The position numbers were made by a program, and so were the translations under genes. Of a stretch of 64,000 bases of DNA, positions 11,690-23,430 are shown in pieces. This DNA is from Suillus spraguei (lineage: Eukaryota; Basidiomycota; Agaricomycetes; Boletales; Suillaceae): assembly GCA_016800925.1 (NCBI GenBank), contig JABCPU010000120.1:62001-126000 (forward strand), read 5' to 3'. How positions within the stretch are numbered: position 1 is the first letter of the stretch; each line of letters begins with the position of its first letter. Under the pieces are notes generated by a model, which saw only the letters and a list, made by a program, of their open reading frames with translations, made no database searches and was not told the DNA's origin.

Positions 11690-14084
11690 GTGGAGAGGCA
11701 TCAAGTTGCATTGCAGCATTGTCCTCTGGGCCATTCAAATCGAGAATGGTATCTGAGCAATCTTGCCAAAAGCCTTTAAGCCAGATTCAAGCAGCGGGGC
11801 ATGATGTCTGAGCTTGATGAGGCTGTTCAGCTCCATTGGGATGCATTACTCCTGTCCCTCCAGTCATTCATATCAATCCTCGTGCCTGAACAATCTTGTC
11901 AGGAGCCTTCAAACCAGATTCCAGCAGTGGGGCATGATATCTGACCTCGATGAGGCCATTGAGTTCCATTGGGCTGCATTACTCCTCCATCCCTCTGGTC
12001 ATTCAGATTGATCCATGTCTCTGAACAATCTCACTATCAGCTTTCAAGACAGATTCTTGCAGCGGGGCATGATATCTGACCTTGATGAGGCCATCAAGCT
12101 CCATTGGGCTGCATTACTCCTGTGTCCCTCTGGTCATTCAGATCAATCTGTGTCTCTGAACAATCTTGCTATCAGCCTTGAAGACAGATTCAAGCAGTGG
12201 GACATCTCATCTGACCTAGATGAAGCATTTCAACTATTCTTGCAACTCTCCCACCTATCAAATGTAGCATCTCAGACAGATCTTACTGTTGCCAAGTCAT
12301 GGGTTGCCTCTGCTGAGAACTTCAACCACCCCTCTGCATTGCCTGCCTACAAGACTGCACTGAAATTCCTAAATCAGCAAGTTGCTCTCTTGTTGTCTTC
12401 TTTGCATCATTTCAATGTCATCAGGGAAGCTGTTTCTTCCTTTGCCACAGATGCTTTTCATGCAGTGTTTGCCATGGTGTGCTTATGACTGCAGTGGAGC
12501 TGGTAGAGCAAGGTCATGCAGTATTTTGGACCCAGCTGGCACGCTTCAGTACACCACTTGATGAACTTTCTGTTTCAGGTGACACCGGTATGGTCTTGGC
12601 AGAAGAGTTCAAATGGTTGAGCTTTTCTCTTCGTAATGCCTTCAATCAGTCTGAAGATCAATCTCCGCAAATATGGCAGCTGAACATGCAATGGGATGAC
12701 ATCGTCTCACATATTTGCATGCTTCCTAGCTTTTTGAATTTTCTTCTCCCTCCTCTGCACGATACATGCCTTCCTTATTAGGATATGCAGCTATGTTACC
12801 ATATACCCATGGTTACCTGGTCTGTGCACACATACATACCTATATAAGCACAGTGTACTTGTAGTAGATTCCTTACTTTAATCTTACTGGGTTTTACCTG
12901 GATTCCTCTTCGCTAAGGACCCCCAATCCTTAGTCTCTATTCTCATAGAACCTCTTAGACTTGTCTTTGAGGCTGAACCCTTGATCGTACTTGGAACTAG
13001 TTCCTTGTACTTTTCCCAGCAGACTGTCTGTGTCTTTTCACTGTTGCTGGTGATGCCACCCCAGTTTGTAACACTTAATGCAAGCCAATATGGCTGTGGC
13101 ACCTTGATCATCCATAGCATGGAATATCCTGTCCATGTACCACTTGACACTACACAAGCTGAAGTATCCGAGCTCTCATCTGAGTTCCAGTCACTCACAG
13201 AGGAATTTGGTTCTTCTCATTATCAACTTAAGCTCATCAGCATCCTTCATGAGCTTTTGAATGATATCATTGACCCTGTGGTCCAAGCTCTTGGGGAGTC
13301 AAACGTACCCTGTGGTTCATGTATCTGGTGGTGTCCTACTGCTGAGTTCACACTGCTTCCCCTCTATGTGGCAGGACCTTACGAGAAGAAAAAACATGAC
13401 TTGTCCCACTTTTATATCTTCTCTTACACCCCCACATTGGTGATTCTCATTCATGTGAGAAAACAGGTTTCTTGAGATGCATCCTCGCAACATTTTGTTG
13501 CTATTGGTCAGGGTAACCTGGTAGAAGGAAAGGAACTCAAATGTGTTGCTCCTGAGCTAGTCATTGTAGCTGAGCATCTCAAGCCCGTTGTGTCGTCCTT
13601 CACATCACTTGAGGATAGCAAAGCAACAGTACAGGGTACACTCAATACACTAAATCATAATCAGTGGCTTCATCTTGCCTGCCATGGAATGCCAAATTGG
13701 ACACAACTGTTTGAGTCTTCATTTGCCATGCAGGACGGGCCTTTGATGATCAAGGACATCATCCAAACAAACTGGCAGAACCCAGAGTTTGCATTCTTAT
13801 TGGCCTGCCATACCACTGTAGGCGATAAGGAGAGACCCAATGAGTTGATTCATCTTGCTGCAGCTATGCAATTCTGCAGATTTTGCAGTGTGATTGGTTC
13901 CATGTGGTCTGTTGATGATGAGGTTGCATGTCAGGTTGTGTCTGATTTCTACAGCCACCTCATTGATGATTCAGGGAGATTGGACTCCACATGTGCTGCT
14001 GTAGTGCTGCACAAGGCTGTGAAGGTGTTGCACAAGATGATTCCACTAGAACAACACATTGTATTTGTTCACATAGGTGTATAG
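11690..14084 (+). pseudogene. TPR-CHAT (caspase-like) protein, disrupted
   Basis: At least four tandem TPR units of the form LNNL..SLxxRFxQWGMISDLDEAIxxHWAALLLxPSGHSD are readable between about 11750 and 12230. They are followed by a linker, a long middle region, and a C-terminal CHAT domain. The CHAT core shows both expected catalytic positions: His in HLACHG (codon 13683-13685) and Cys in FLLACHTTVGD (codon 13806-13808). Downstream come NELIHLAAAMQFCRF and SVIGSMWSVDDEVAC, usual for the family. It is broken by TGA in the repeat array near 12010 (SD*SMS, where the next repeat has SDQSV), frame changes near 11860 and 12480, and TGA near 13474. CHAT proteins are clan CD cysteine peptidases linked to TPR sensors and are strongly expanded in basidiomycetes. 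The array suggests recent repeat homogenisation. Confidence 0.8.
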
Positions 14085-16583
14085 TTAGGGACTGCATTCG
14101 CCATATTCACTATATCTCTTCACCTTCATGTCTCACTCTTCTGTTGATTAGTTATTTGATGACATTTCTGCATGATACTTTGTTATTCTGTACTGTACTA
14201 GTATATAGTAAGACTCACTAATAAAATGTACTACACATGGCTATACTTATCTGGTCCAGGATGACTTGGATATATCAGCAGCTACCCAACTGACGCAGCA
14301 GCAGATGTACACCTTGCTATTGGCGCCAGCATGGAAGATTTGAGGGTGTATGGGAAAGGAAGGACACAAGAACTAGCTGTGGTCTGATGCAGTTCAGGTG
14401 ATTGGCGCTGACACGCACCAAACTGGTCTGGCACATGACTGACTAAGCACTACTGCAGCTGACAAATAGTACCAGAACTATAATAGCTTAGTGTTCCTCT
14501 ATTCAGAAGTCGATCCATGACTCAGAACTGAAAGTTTCTTTTTGCTTGTAAAAGTTTCGCTTATTATTTCTAATTCATTTTTCATGGGTGTGTTTATGTA
14601 TGTTTGGCTCCAGAAACTACTTCATAAGATTCCCACAGATGTCAGGTGACCCCAGAAAAATAATTACATAAAGTTACCCTGCAGAGAAACTCATGAAACC
14701 CACTATGTTTTACTCGTGTCATTTCTATGCATCTACAAAAAGTGCAAGTTTATGCTTCAAATATTACATAATTGATATTTCTCCTAGGATAGCCACTAAT
14801 AGTCACCTGATCTCAAATTTATGCATAGCCATCGATATCTCACATGACTTCTTCTCACACCTTTGAGTGTATTACAAATCAAACTATGACAACATTCAAT
14901 AAATAGGGTAGGTTAGCACCCCTACAAAAATGTGGGAAACAGTAGCATAGCCATTCATTTTGTCTATATAAGACCCACCTTTTTGTCAATAAAAGAGAGA
15001 TTCTCCCCCTCAGAAATATAACTGAGAGTGAAGTGTGACCAGCTCTGTCAGCACACTGTCAAGAACATTGTCAACAACAGTAAGATTGGAAGTCTACTCT
15101 GTGAGATAGCACTACCTTGAGCTCACTGTGCTCAACAACTAGCAAGACCCTGAGCTCACTGTGTCTGACAACCAGCAAGACAACAAATTTTTTTTCTTTG
15201 ACAAATTCATTCTAGTTTCTTTCATCATCTTTCTCTCTGTTTTTCTTTCTCTGTTGTCTGTTTCCTTGCTTCTGTTTCTTTTGAATCTTTTTCTTTTCTT
15301 TTTTTTCTTTGATTACTGGTTTCTCTCTCTCTTTCAAAGTTTGTTGGTGCTAAGTGTCCTTGTGTTTCTGATATTTGTGTTGTCTCTTTAGTCCATCTAA
15401 GGCCAGAGTAGCTTAGTGGGAGAGACTTCAGAAGTTGATAGCAACACTCTATATTGTACATCTGAGTAGTGATACTGAGTTAAGGTCTTCACTGACTGAT
15501 AGACTCTAGTTATTGAAAGGGGATTTGGTATTGAAATCCAAGGATGTCCATTCCTGCTAACTGCTTAATACTCATAATGAGTTCCTTGGCAGCAGGTTCA
15601 ATAGTAAGCTAGAAGATCTCTGAAGTAGTGACCAGTCTTGACCGGGGATTCTACCTGCTTGTCTGAGAAGGTGATTGTTGTAGCTTCCCACAAATTGCAG
15701 TAGCACAGTTGTTGCAAAACACCTGCATTCCATTGAAGAGAGTGATTTGGCAAGTTACTTCTGTTTCTTAGTTTGTTTGACTTCTGTGTTTTCTTTGAAG
15801 TTTAGTTGTTTCAAGAATCCTTGTCATTGTCTAAGAGTTTGCTGATCTCACAGAAGTGACTCATTTGCTGACTGTAGCCTGGGGAACATAAACAGCCACC
15901 CATGTACAACCACATTATCAGTCATTGGTATTTGTCTGAATCACTGACTGTGGAGATATTTGGTTTTATAGGTGTTTATCTATAGATCATCTATCTAAGA
16001 AGACAGCGCATGTTGCATACCAATGGGATGTAAAATTTGGAGCCTCCGGCAGATCAGTGGGCAGTATCAATTAAATATTAAGCTTCTTCTCGAGCAAGGG
16101 TTAATTACTATCATTCTGAGTAATCTGCAATGTGCATGTAATATGCAAAATGTTCAAAACACCTCAATGCACTGCTCAACTCACTTCAAAAAAATTCATG
16201 CATATGTAGACTACTTATATATGATGTACTGTCCAAGTAGAATGAAAATTTATTGTGTGTTGCAGCTGTGAGAGATGAAATAGTGGTAATTTGTAACCAT
16301 GCAGGAACATAAATCATCCAGATCCCATAGATCCTGCAGGTATATTCCCAAAGTTATACCTGGAGCACAACAATCACCTCATCAGGATTACAGAACATGA
16401 TTTCGATAAAGCTCATCCTGTCATTTTAAGATGCCATAGAGGAAGAATTGATGACATGTATGAAAATGTGACAGTAGATAGGAGAGTGTGTAACAAATTC
16501 AATCTCCTCTACGGCACACTTGGCAAGTGCACAAAGTCTTGCATTGTTGTCTCCTCTTGCATCATTCTCACATCCTTGTTACA
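14085..16583. other. Non-coding, retrotransposon-LTR-like composition
   Basis: No protein homology seen. It contains a TATA-like CTATATAAGACC near 14963, an AATAAAAGAG just downstream near 14989, and a pyrimidine-rich run (about 15190-15340) that yields long but meaningless Phe/Leu/Ser ORFs. These are features of an LTR and its leader, but I could not find a matching second LTR. Confidence 0.3.
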
Positions 16584-17174
16584 ATGGCACCAAACCACAG
16601 GCATACTACCAGTCAGAAGAAAGCTGAAGAAGATGTGATTCATGAAGCCAGCTTCACTGCTGCTATTCAGGCTATCAGAGAGAAGAAGACCAAGAACCTC
16701 CAAACAGCAGCTGCAGAGTTTAAAGTCTCATACCATACTCTTCCTCGGTGGGCACAGAACCTCACTAAACCTCATTTGAAAGGCCACAAAAACAACCAAC
16801 TACTTACTGAAGGGCAGGAAGCAACAATATGTGACTGGGCCAAGTACCTGGCTATGATGGGTCACCCTCTCTCCAAGCGCAACCTTCATGCAAAGGTGTC
16901 AGAGCTTAGTGAGAAGCTAAAGGCAAAGAAAAAATCTTGCAAGGGATCAGGCAAGAAATGAATGAAGCCATATTCAAGGGTACTGACATCAGAGGAAGGC
17001 CACATGGAGCTGAGGGAACTGGAGGCTGAACAGGCTGAGCACGAACATCAAGAGGAGGCAAGCAAACAGAAGAAGGTCACAGAGGAGCAGGGAAAACATG
17101 ATGTTACAAGAACACCTTCTTGTGCCCCTACTATTATTTTTCCTCCTATGCATCGCCATCTACTCTCGTCCTGA
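16584..17174 (+). mobile_element. pogo/Tc1-mariner-type transposase remnant lacking the DDE domain
   Basis: MAPNHRHTTSQKKAEEDVIH starts a helix-turn-helix (psq/CENP-B-like) region: AIQAIREKKTKNLQTAAAEF, VSYHTLPRWAQ, QLLTEGQEATICDWAKYLAM, GHPLSKRNLHAKVSELSEKL. It ends in a Lys-rich tail with TGA at 16959-16961. The same frame reopens at 16962 with PYSRVLTSEEGHMELRELEA and a charged coiled-coil, which resembles the very C-terminus of fungal pogo transposases. The whole catalytic DDE domain expected between them is absent, so this is an internal-deletion derivative and cannot transpose itself. Confidence 0.65.
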
Positions 17175-17380
17175 TGAGGCCTCCATCCTCGTCCTCTGCT
17201 ATCTCGTCTGGCTTGCCATCATCACTCCCTACCTCACCTATGCTCGCCTCCTCCATCATCACTAAATGAGCACTCTTCTGGTACCCCTTGCACTCATGTA
17301 TACTCTTCGCGCCCTCCGTGTTTCTTGCGTCTCAAATGCATCTGTCGCATTCAACACCTTCCCCCGTGCTTCAACACACG

Positions 17381-18510
17381 CTGTAAAGATTCAACCTAGC
17401 TTGGGCTGTAGATAAACCACTGCCTAAACTAGTATGTTAGTCTTGCGCTCCATCTAGTCTGCTTCACTTGTAAGAACAAGAGCGTTCGACCCTAAAGGGG
17501 GATGCCTATTTAGTATGGTCAAGTTCGAGTCTAACTTATTTGCGAAACAAGTGTCGAAGTCAGCGGTAAGCTGCCGCGGTCAGCGATGATACCGCCAGAA
17601 CTAGTGTCGTGCATTGCGGTGCTACCATCGTTGAGATAAAGTCAGTAACAGTTGCGTATAGCGAGCGATGTCGGGCGGTGGTCTCAGTGGTAGCAGTAAG
17701 GTTGCGAGTGGTGCAAAGAAACAGTAAAGAAGTCCGCGGTACTTTCAGTGGTAAAGTAGCGGAGCGTGAGAAGTTCAGTCAAAAGTAACAATCAAAAGTC
17801 CAGCGGTATGCTGGTGGTAACGGAGAACGAGCGTGATGTATTAACGAGCGATAAGGGAACTTTAAAGACTATGTCCACTACTGGGTTGATCCAGAGCTAG
17901 ACAATAATCCTGACCTATAGTACGTGCGATCGTGTAAAATCAGGTGCTCTATCGTGTGGGGTACACGGTGCTTATATCCTAATTTGTATGTACTCGGGAT
18001 ACTCTAGGCGAGATCAGTAGCGCTGGAGTGTAGTAACCGCTGTAAGTAAACATAGCGCGAGGCGCTGCGGCACGAGGCAACATGTAATAACGCTTGCCGT
18101 GGAATCAGTGATAATGAACAGGAAACAAACTACGCACCAAATGGAGCTATGCGGACGCAGCAAGGACATGAAAGGACATCGGTTTGTGGAACGTGGTGCG
18201 GCAGTCGGTACGGTGTGCGGTAAGCGTGGGATGCCGCCGGTTACTGTCAAAGGGGTAAGAAGGCCATGGACTAGTGGTAACTCCTGTAGACGTGAGACGA
18301 GTGTCAAAATATGGGGTTTTAAGCCCAGCACCAATATGTTCATTACATCTCCTAGGAACTTTATTGTAAAGATACAATCTAGCCTGGGCTGTAGATAAAC
18401 CACGGCCTAAGCTAGTATGCGAGTCTTGCACTCTACCTAGTCTGCTACACTTGTGAAGGCAAGAACGTTCAACCCTAAAGGGAATGCTAAGTTAGTATAG
18501 TTCAATATTG
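17381..18510. repeat. Pair of ~145-bp direct repeats framing GCGGTA-rich DNA (possible LTR pieces)
   Basis: Copy 1 (about 17381-17525) and copy 2 (about 18364-18508) share TGTAAAGAT, GGGCTGTAGATAAACCAC, GAGTCTTGC-like and TTCRACCCTAAAGGG blocks at roughly 80-85% by eye. Between them and after copy 2 (to about 18800) the heptamer-like words GCGGTAA, GCGGTAG and AGCGGT recur many times. A start with TGTAAAG fits an LTR, but the 3' ends are not resolved. Confidence 0.5.
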
Positions 18511-19240
18511 CCTAACCTGTGGTGCAAGAATGCCGTCGGAGGTAGCGAGATGCAAGCGGTGACCTCCGGTCCGTGGGAAACTTGCGGTAAAACTAGCGGT
18601 AAGCGTGGGAATGCGGTAGGCAAGCAGTAGCGTGTACAGTAAAACTGCGGTAGTACGAGCAGTAAAACTGCGGTAAGCGTGGGAACTTCTGCGGTAAAAC
18701 AAGCGGTAGTGTAGCAGTGAAGTGTGAGAAAGCGGTAGCGCTAGCGGTGAAGCATGGGAAAGCGGTAAAGAGCGGTGGTGCGTGCAGCAGTAAAGCAATT
18801 CTTAAGGAAACAGTGACTTCAGTAAAGGACTTTATTTCGTAGTGACAGTAGTGGTGACTATTCCTAAGTACCGTGTGTACTATAGGAGGGAAGTAAGGAA
18901 AGAGTACGGGTACCTAGGAATTTTATACGAAAGGAATAGCTACGGAAACGGAAGGGATAGGATTAACACACAGCAGACATGTAATAAGACTGCACTACAG
19001 TTTACAAAACATCACGTACCAGCGAGACTGGATGGACATTGGACGGACGGTGAATCTTGCTTGAGGATTCCAAATAGGTTTGTGGAGATTGCCGAAGATC
19101 ACCGCTTCGTGGGAAAGTTGCCACAGTACAGCCGTTAAGCTGCAACGAGGCTTCCGGAGTGCGGAACAATACCGTTAGATAGGGGTAAACACATGGTAAA
19201 GTAGGACGGTGAAGCCGAAGGGTAAGGATAATGATTGCCA

Positions 19241-19910
19241 TGTGACACCTATATGAAAATGTGCTGTTTCAAGCTCAGTGTGAGTTTGTTCATCACAGCG
19301 CTATCCCCTGGTTCACACAAACAGCCTTCTGGCTCAAGGACTACATCTGGTGTCATATTTCCTTTTATCTTTTCCTTTGCATCTACCTATGACTCGTGTG
19401 TCACCTCATTGGCTTGTACCTTTTATACCTTCGGCTCTGCACCTATAACTCCCTTTCGCACATGTGTGCATTCATTGGTTCATACGCCTCTGACTCATCT
19501 ATGAGCATGCATCTTCCTATTGGCTATCTGACTTCATACTTAATCTAGCAATACTTATGTATTCGCGCTCCATTTCAATCTTACCTATAAATATGCGCAG
19601 ATAGCCTTTGTACTTCTTTAACTTGAATCTACTTGATCTTCGACCCTGAACTTCCTTTCAATAAGCTTTTCATAAGCTTATTGTCTCTATTCGAACTTTG
19701 TAGAAGCTCATCACTTCTACGCCTTTGATCGTCGTCAAGAACCTTGTCTCTGTGATGTAGGTCATGAGACAGCGCATAGCGCCCACCTCCGACCAATGCA
19801 ACTAGCGTACTCCGCACTAGGAGACCGATATGCACGGGCCGCCGCTCTTGATAGAGCGCCCATCGCAGACACCACTCAAGTTCCTTAGCGCCTGGCTAGG
19901 TTGCTAACAC
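19241..19910 (+). mobile_element. Solo-LTR-like block
   Basis: It begins TGTGACACCT and ends GGTTGCTAACA, the TG...CA termini usual for basidiomycete Gypsy LTRs. A TATA-like CCTATAAATATG lies near 19585. No clean 5-bp target duplication is visible (TGCCA left, CATGA right), so the exact ends may be off or the flanks rearranged. Confidence 0.4.
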
Positions 19911-19974
19911 ATGATCGGTGAGCAGACTTGGAGCAGGAGCAGTCCCAAGTTGCATTTACAGGCACAATCAAGAC

Positions 19975-20445
19975 AAAAAAATAAAATTGGATGAGCTATG
20001 TGACATAGCTGCAGCCTTGTGATTACCAGAGACTGGACTCAAGGCAGAGCTGCTCCAGCGAATTGTGCAGTGCTTTGACAGCCAACCAGAACTCAAGAAA
20101 AACCAGTGGTATGAGGGTTTATTTAATCCCGCCCATTCTCACAGGCAGCATGTTGAAACCAGCAATAACCTACTGAGTCAGTACCGCAAGACATGCCGAG
20201 TCATCAAAATTCGATGCACGCACCATTTGGCAGCTATCAACCGCAGCCTATCCCTCAACCCTCCATGTCATGTATGGATCTTCCCCCACCCAGCAGGTAT
20301 GTGCCCCCATATTATCTCATGCACCATTCAGTGCCTCCACCTATTCCCCACTTTGCGCCGGCAGCTACAAGCGCCACATGTATTGGAACAGTTAGGTTAT
20401 GAGCAGGAAACCGGCGCTACTCATTTCACACAATATCTCCAATGA
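19975..20445 (+). pseudogene. SAP-like domain fragment with stop
   Basis: The frame reads IKLDELCDIAAAL, a TGA, then LPETGLKAELLQRIVQCFDS and QWYEGLFNP. This follows the SAP helix pattern (LxxLcxxxxLpxxGxKxeLlxRi) found in small basidiomycete proteins often near transposons. Downstream (to 20445) a Pro/His/Gln-rich frame continues. The stop in the SAP motif and the lack of a start argue for decay. Confidence 0.4.
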
Positions 20446-20889
20446 TGTCCAAAATGTATGGTCATCGTCAATGCCAAACTCTACTAACTGTCTATCGCTC
20501 TATCTGTCGGGGGTGCCTGATACAGCAAGAGATGCAAATCTCACTTTGGAAGACTGCCCGGGGTCGTGGATGCAGCATTCTTCAATAACAGTCGACGGGT
20601 CGTTACTGGTTTTGTTACACTAGCCTATGAATGTTGGATCTGCAGCAGCAAGGGGGTGGAGCATATCACCTGGGTAGGCAATGATTATTGCTGTTCTCTT
20701 CGAAAGCGAGTGAAATACATTGCATACGCGAGTGCCATAAGATAAATGCCCAGACTCGAACTTCGTGCGCGAGGTTTGTGGAGCCGATCTACTTCGGAAC
20801 AGAGCAAGGAGTCGGATCTTTTATAATGACGATTATTCAGATATGATTACAAGCGTACCCTCCTTCGAAATTCCACATTCATTGTTACC

Positions 20890-22063
20890 ATGACCGCACC
20901 CAGCGACATTTCTACGAGGACAGCGACGGATCTTCCAAACTATAATAATGCACTGGTTCCTTCAACCTTTTCTGACCCACTCGAACATCGAGCGTTCCTG
21001 AAGTTTCGCCTTGCTCAAGCTTATCGTATCTTTGGTAAGTTGTTGTCTTATCGCAACACGAAGCGCTTGTCGTTGACATGGAACGCAGGCAAGTACGGCT
21101 TCGATGAAGGCGTCGCTGGACATATTACTGTTCGGGTAAGAGTGACGATTGCAGCATGGTAGTATTCTAATTGTTTCGTCGAAAGGACCCGATCAGACCA
21201 GATTGCTACTGGGTCAACCCCTGGGTGATTGACATCATGCCGAGATAAAACCATGATATTAACCAAGAGTTGTCACAGGGTGTTCACTTCAAGTTGATGC
21301 AGCCTGAACTCCTCCTTCTTGTGGACCATGAAGGGGAGATACAGGAAAAGGAATCTGGACCCTCGCGGTTCCTCAACAGGGCGGCGTACATGATCCATTC
21401 CGCAGTTCACGAAGCTCGCCCGGATGTTATCTGTGCTGCGCATTCGCACACCACATATGCCAAGGCGTTCGGCGCTCTCGGGGTGCCCCTTGATCCCATT
21501 ACTCAAGACAGCTGCGCATTTTATAAGGTATTTCACATTCATCGCTCCTCGGAGATATCCTATTCAAAGAATCCATAGGATCATTCTCTATATAGCGAGT
21601 TTCGCGGTATCGTCGATGACCGCGAGGAAGGTCTGGCTATAGCGACTGCTCTGGGTTCAAACAAGGTTTGTGAATGCGCCGCATGACGTACTTGTGTTGA
21701 TGCTCACGAGATTCCAGGCTGTTATCCTCCAGGTAGGTATCTTTTATAGCTCTGTCGAACGTTCTTACCTCTCCCTCGGTGTAGAACCACGGGATCCTTG
21801 TTGCTACCAAGTCGATTGAATCTACCATTTTCTTTTTCATCTCATTGGAAAAGTGCTGCCATGTGCAAATGATAACGGACCAGGGCGCCGCCGCTCGTGG
21901 ACTGAGACCGCGCCTCATTGATGCAGAAAATGCGGCTAAGACGTACAAACTCCTTGGAAGTGAGATTGGAGGCTGGTTTAGTGGGATTCCCGAGTTTCAG
22001 CTCTTGGAGCATGAAGAAGGAAAGAGATTCGAGTACGTACCTGCGCACAAGGAGAACATGTAA
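20890..22063 (+). CDS. Class II aldolase/adducin-family protein (MUG14-like)
   Basis: Seven exons join in frame: 20890-21034, 21089-21135, 21186-21224, 21279-21527, 21579-21665, 21718-21732 and 21785-22063. The protein starts MTAPSDISTRTATDLPNYNN. Family marks are KYGFDEGVAGHITVRDP, YWVNPWGVHF, VICAAHSHTTYAKAFGALG (the His-x-His metal site) and VILQNHGILVATKS (a further metal-site His). It ends FEYVPAHKENM before TAA. Class II aldolases use a divalent metal bound by these histidines to cleave or epimerise hydroxy-aldehydes; the substrate of fungal MUG14-type members is not established. Seven exons without a break indicate an active gene. The last exon could splice further at CATGTAAGT, which would change only the final residues. 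Confidence 0.85.
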
Positions 22064-23430
22064 GTTGACTGACCTATGTACCAATACGGAGTCCTGAAGC
22101 ATCCAGTAATATTTATGCCAACCTTTGATTCACTAAAATATAGCATAGGCGCAGGTGATGTGAAATGACCGTTGTCATTTCCTCTACAGAAACATACTGA
22201 AATGTTGGCAGATTCGCTACAAAGTATATCTAAGATAGACGGGTCGCCAGAGTATTTAGAGGAAAACCATCGAATCTAAAAAGTGATTCATTGAGAAAGA
22301 GAGGGAGTGGACCTTCGACAAGCCGCAAAGTCTGGCTAACTGGCGAGGTTTGTATAGAAGATGTGAGTGCGAGTGGGATGTTTTCCATTGCGGTGAAGAA
22401 ATGTATGATGGGCGAAGAGATGCCACTGAGATGGTGGCCTCATCGATTGAGCAAGTGTCAGCAAAACGTGACCAAATATAGTTTAAACTCCGCCGGCCCA
22501 CTAACCTAGGCCATTTCCTGGATATCCTCGACTTTCTGGAGAGGGCATTAACTCATGGTTAGTGAAAGGATTGCATAGTCGAACGCAACGAGAGTTTGAC
22601 ATGAGACGTGAGTTAATCATCTGCGCTCGCAATTCTCTCACACCAGTAGCATATATTCCTGATCACGGTTGTCCCTGCTCTGTATGCAAATTCAAGCGAC
22701 ACAACGATTACAGATGTCCTGAGATGCGGTATGTTTTCCTGCATACATTTACCTCTCACGAATATATTAGCCAACACTCGCGCGATGATCATGGAATTGA
22801 TAGTTGAGGTCGATAGCCGCCTGGAAGTTGTTACCGCTATTGCTCAAAGATGTCTTTCCTTCGACGGTGCCAGTGAGTGGAAGGAAGAAATGAAGTTACG
22901 AGATGTTTGTGAACGAACTAATGAGTGCGTTTCTTGACTTTATTTGCTCTAACCAACCGTCACGATTGCCTACCTATGTATATGCTTACTGATCGTATAC
23001 CAGTTTCTCTGATCCGGTATAACAGCTTGTGTGGTACGTGTTTCACCACAATGTCGTAGGTCGTATGACATAGATTCACCGCCGATCACGGTACCTTCTC
23101 TCATTCGTACCAACTGTTTTCCACTGTGACGCTAAATCAATCTGGAGTCTCGAGTACACCGTCCAGCTACCCCCATTTCACATCTTACTGATGGCCAGAC
23201 GTCCACAATGACAATTCAGCGGACAACTACAGGTGTTGAATTTTTTTTTTTGATTAAAGCTACTGTCCTTTGCAGAGTAGTACTCTGTGTAGGACAACAT
23301 AGTCTAGGTGTTTCGTTCGCATCTCCAAACATGCGAATGCCCTGATGTGAGGCGTGCCCCCATCAGTCCGCTCAGCCAGTATGCAAGTACAAAAAAATGT
23401 CCAAGTAATTCATAAAAGACCTTGGTGTTT
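22064..23430. other. Intergenic with an unassigned two-piece ORF
   Basis: Between about 22500 and 22935 on + a possible spliced ORF reads GHFLDILDFLERALTHG and, further on, PVAYIPDHGCPCSVCKFKRH and VDSRLEVVTAIAQRCL. No family is recognised and no clear start was found. The rest, 22940-23430, shows nothing. Confidence 0.3.

Noticed and set aside
15161..15391. ORF rich in Phe, Leu and Ser (76 codons)
   Set aside because: Product of a pyrimidine-rich stretch; no start context or family.
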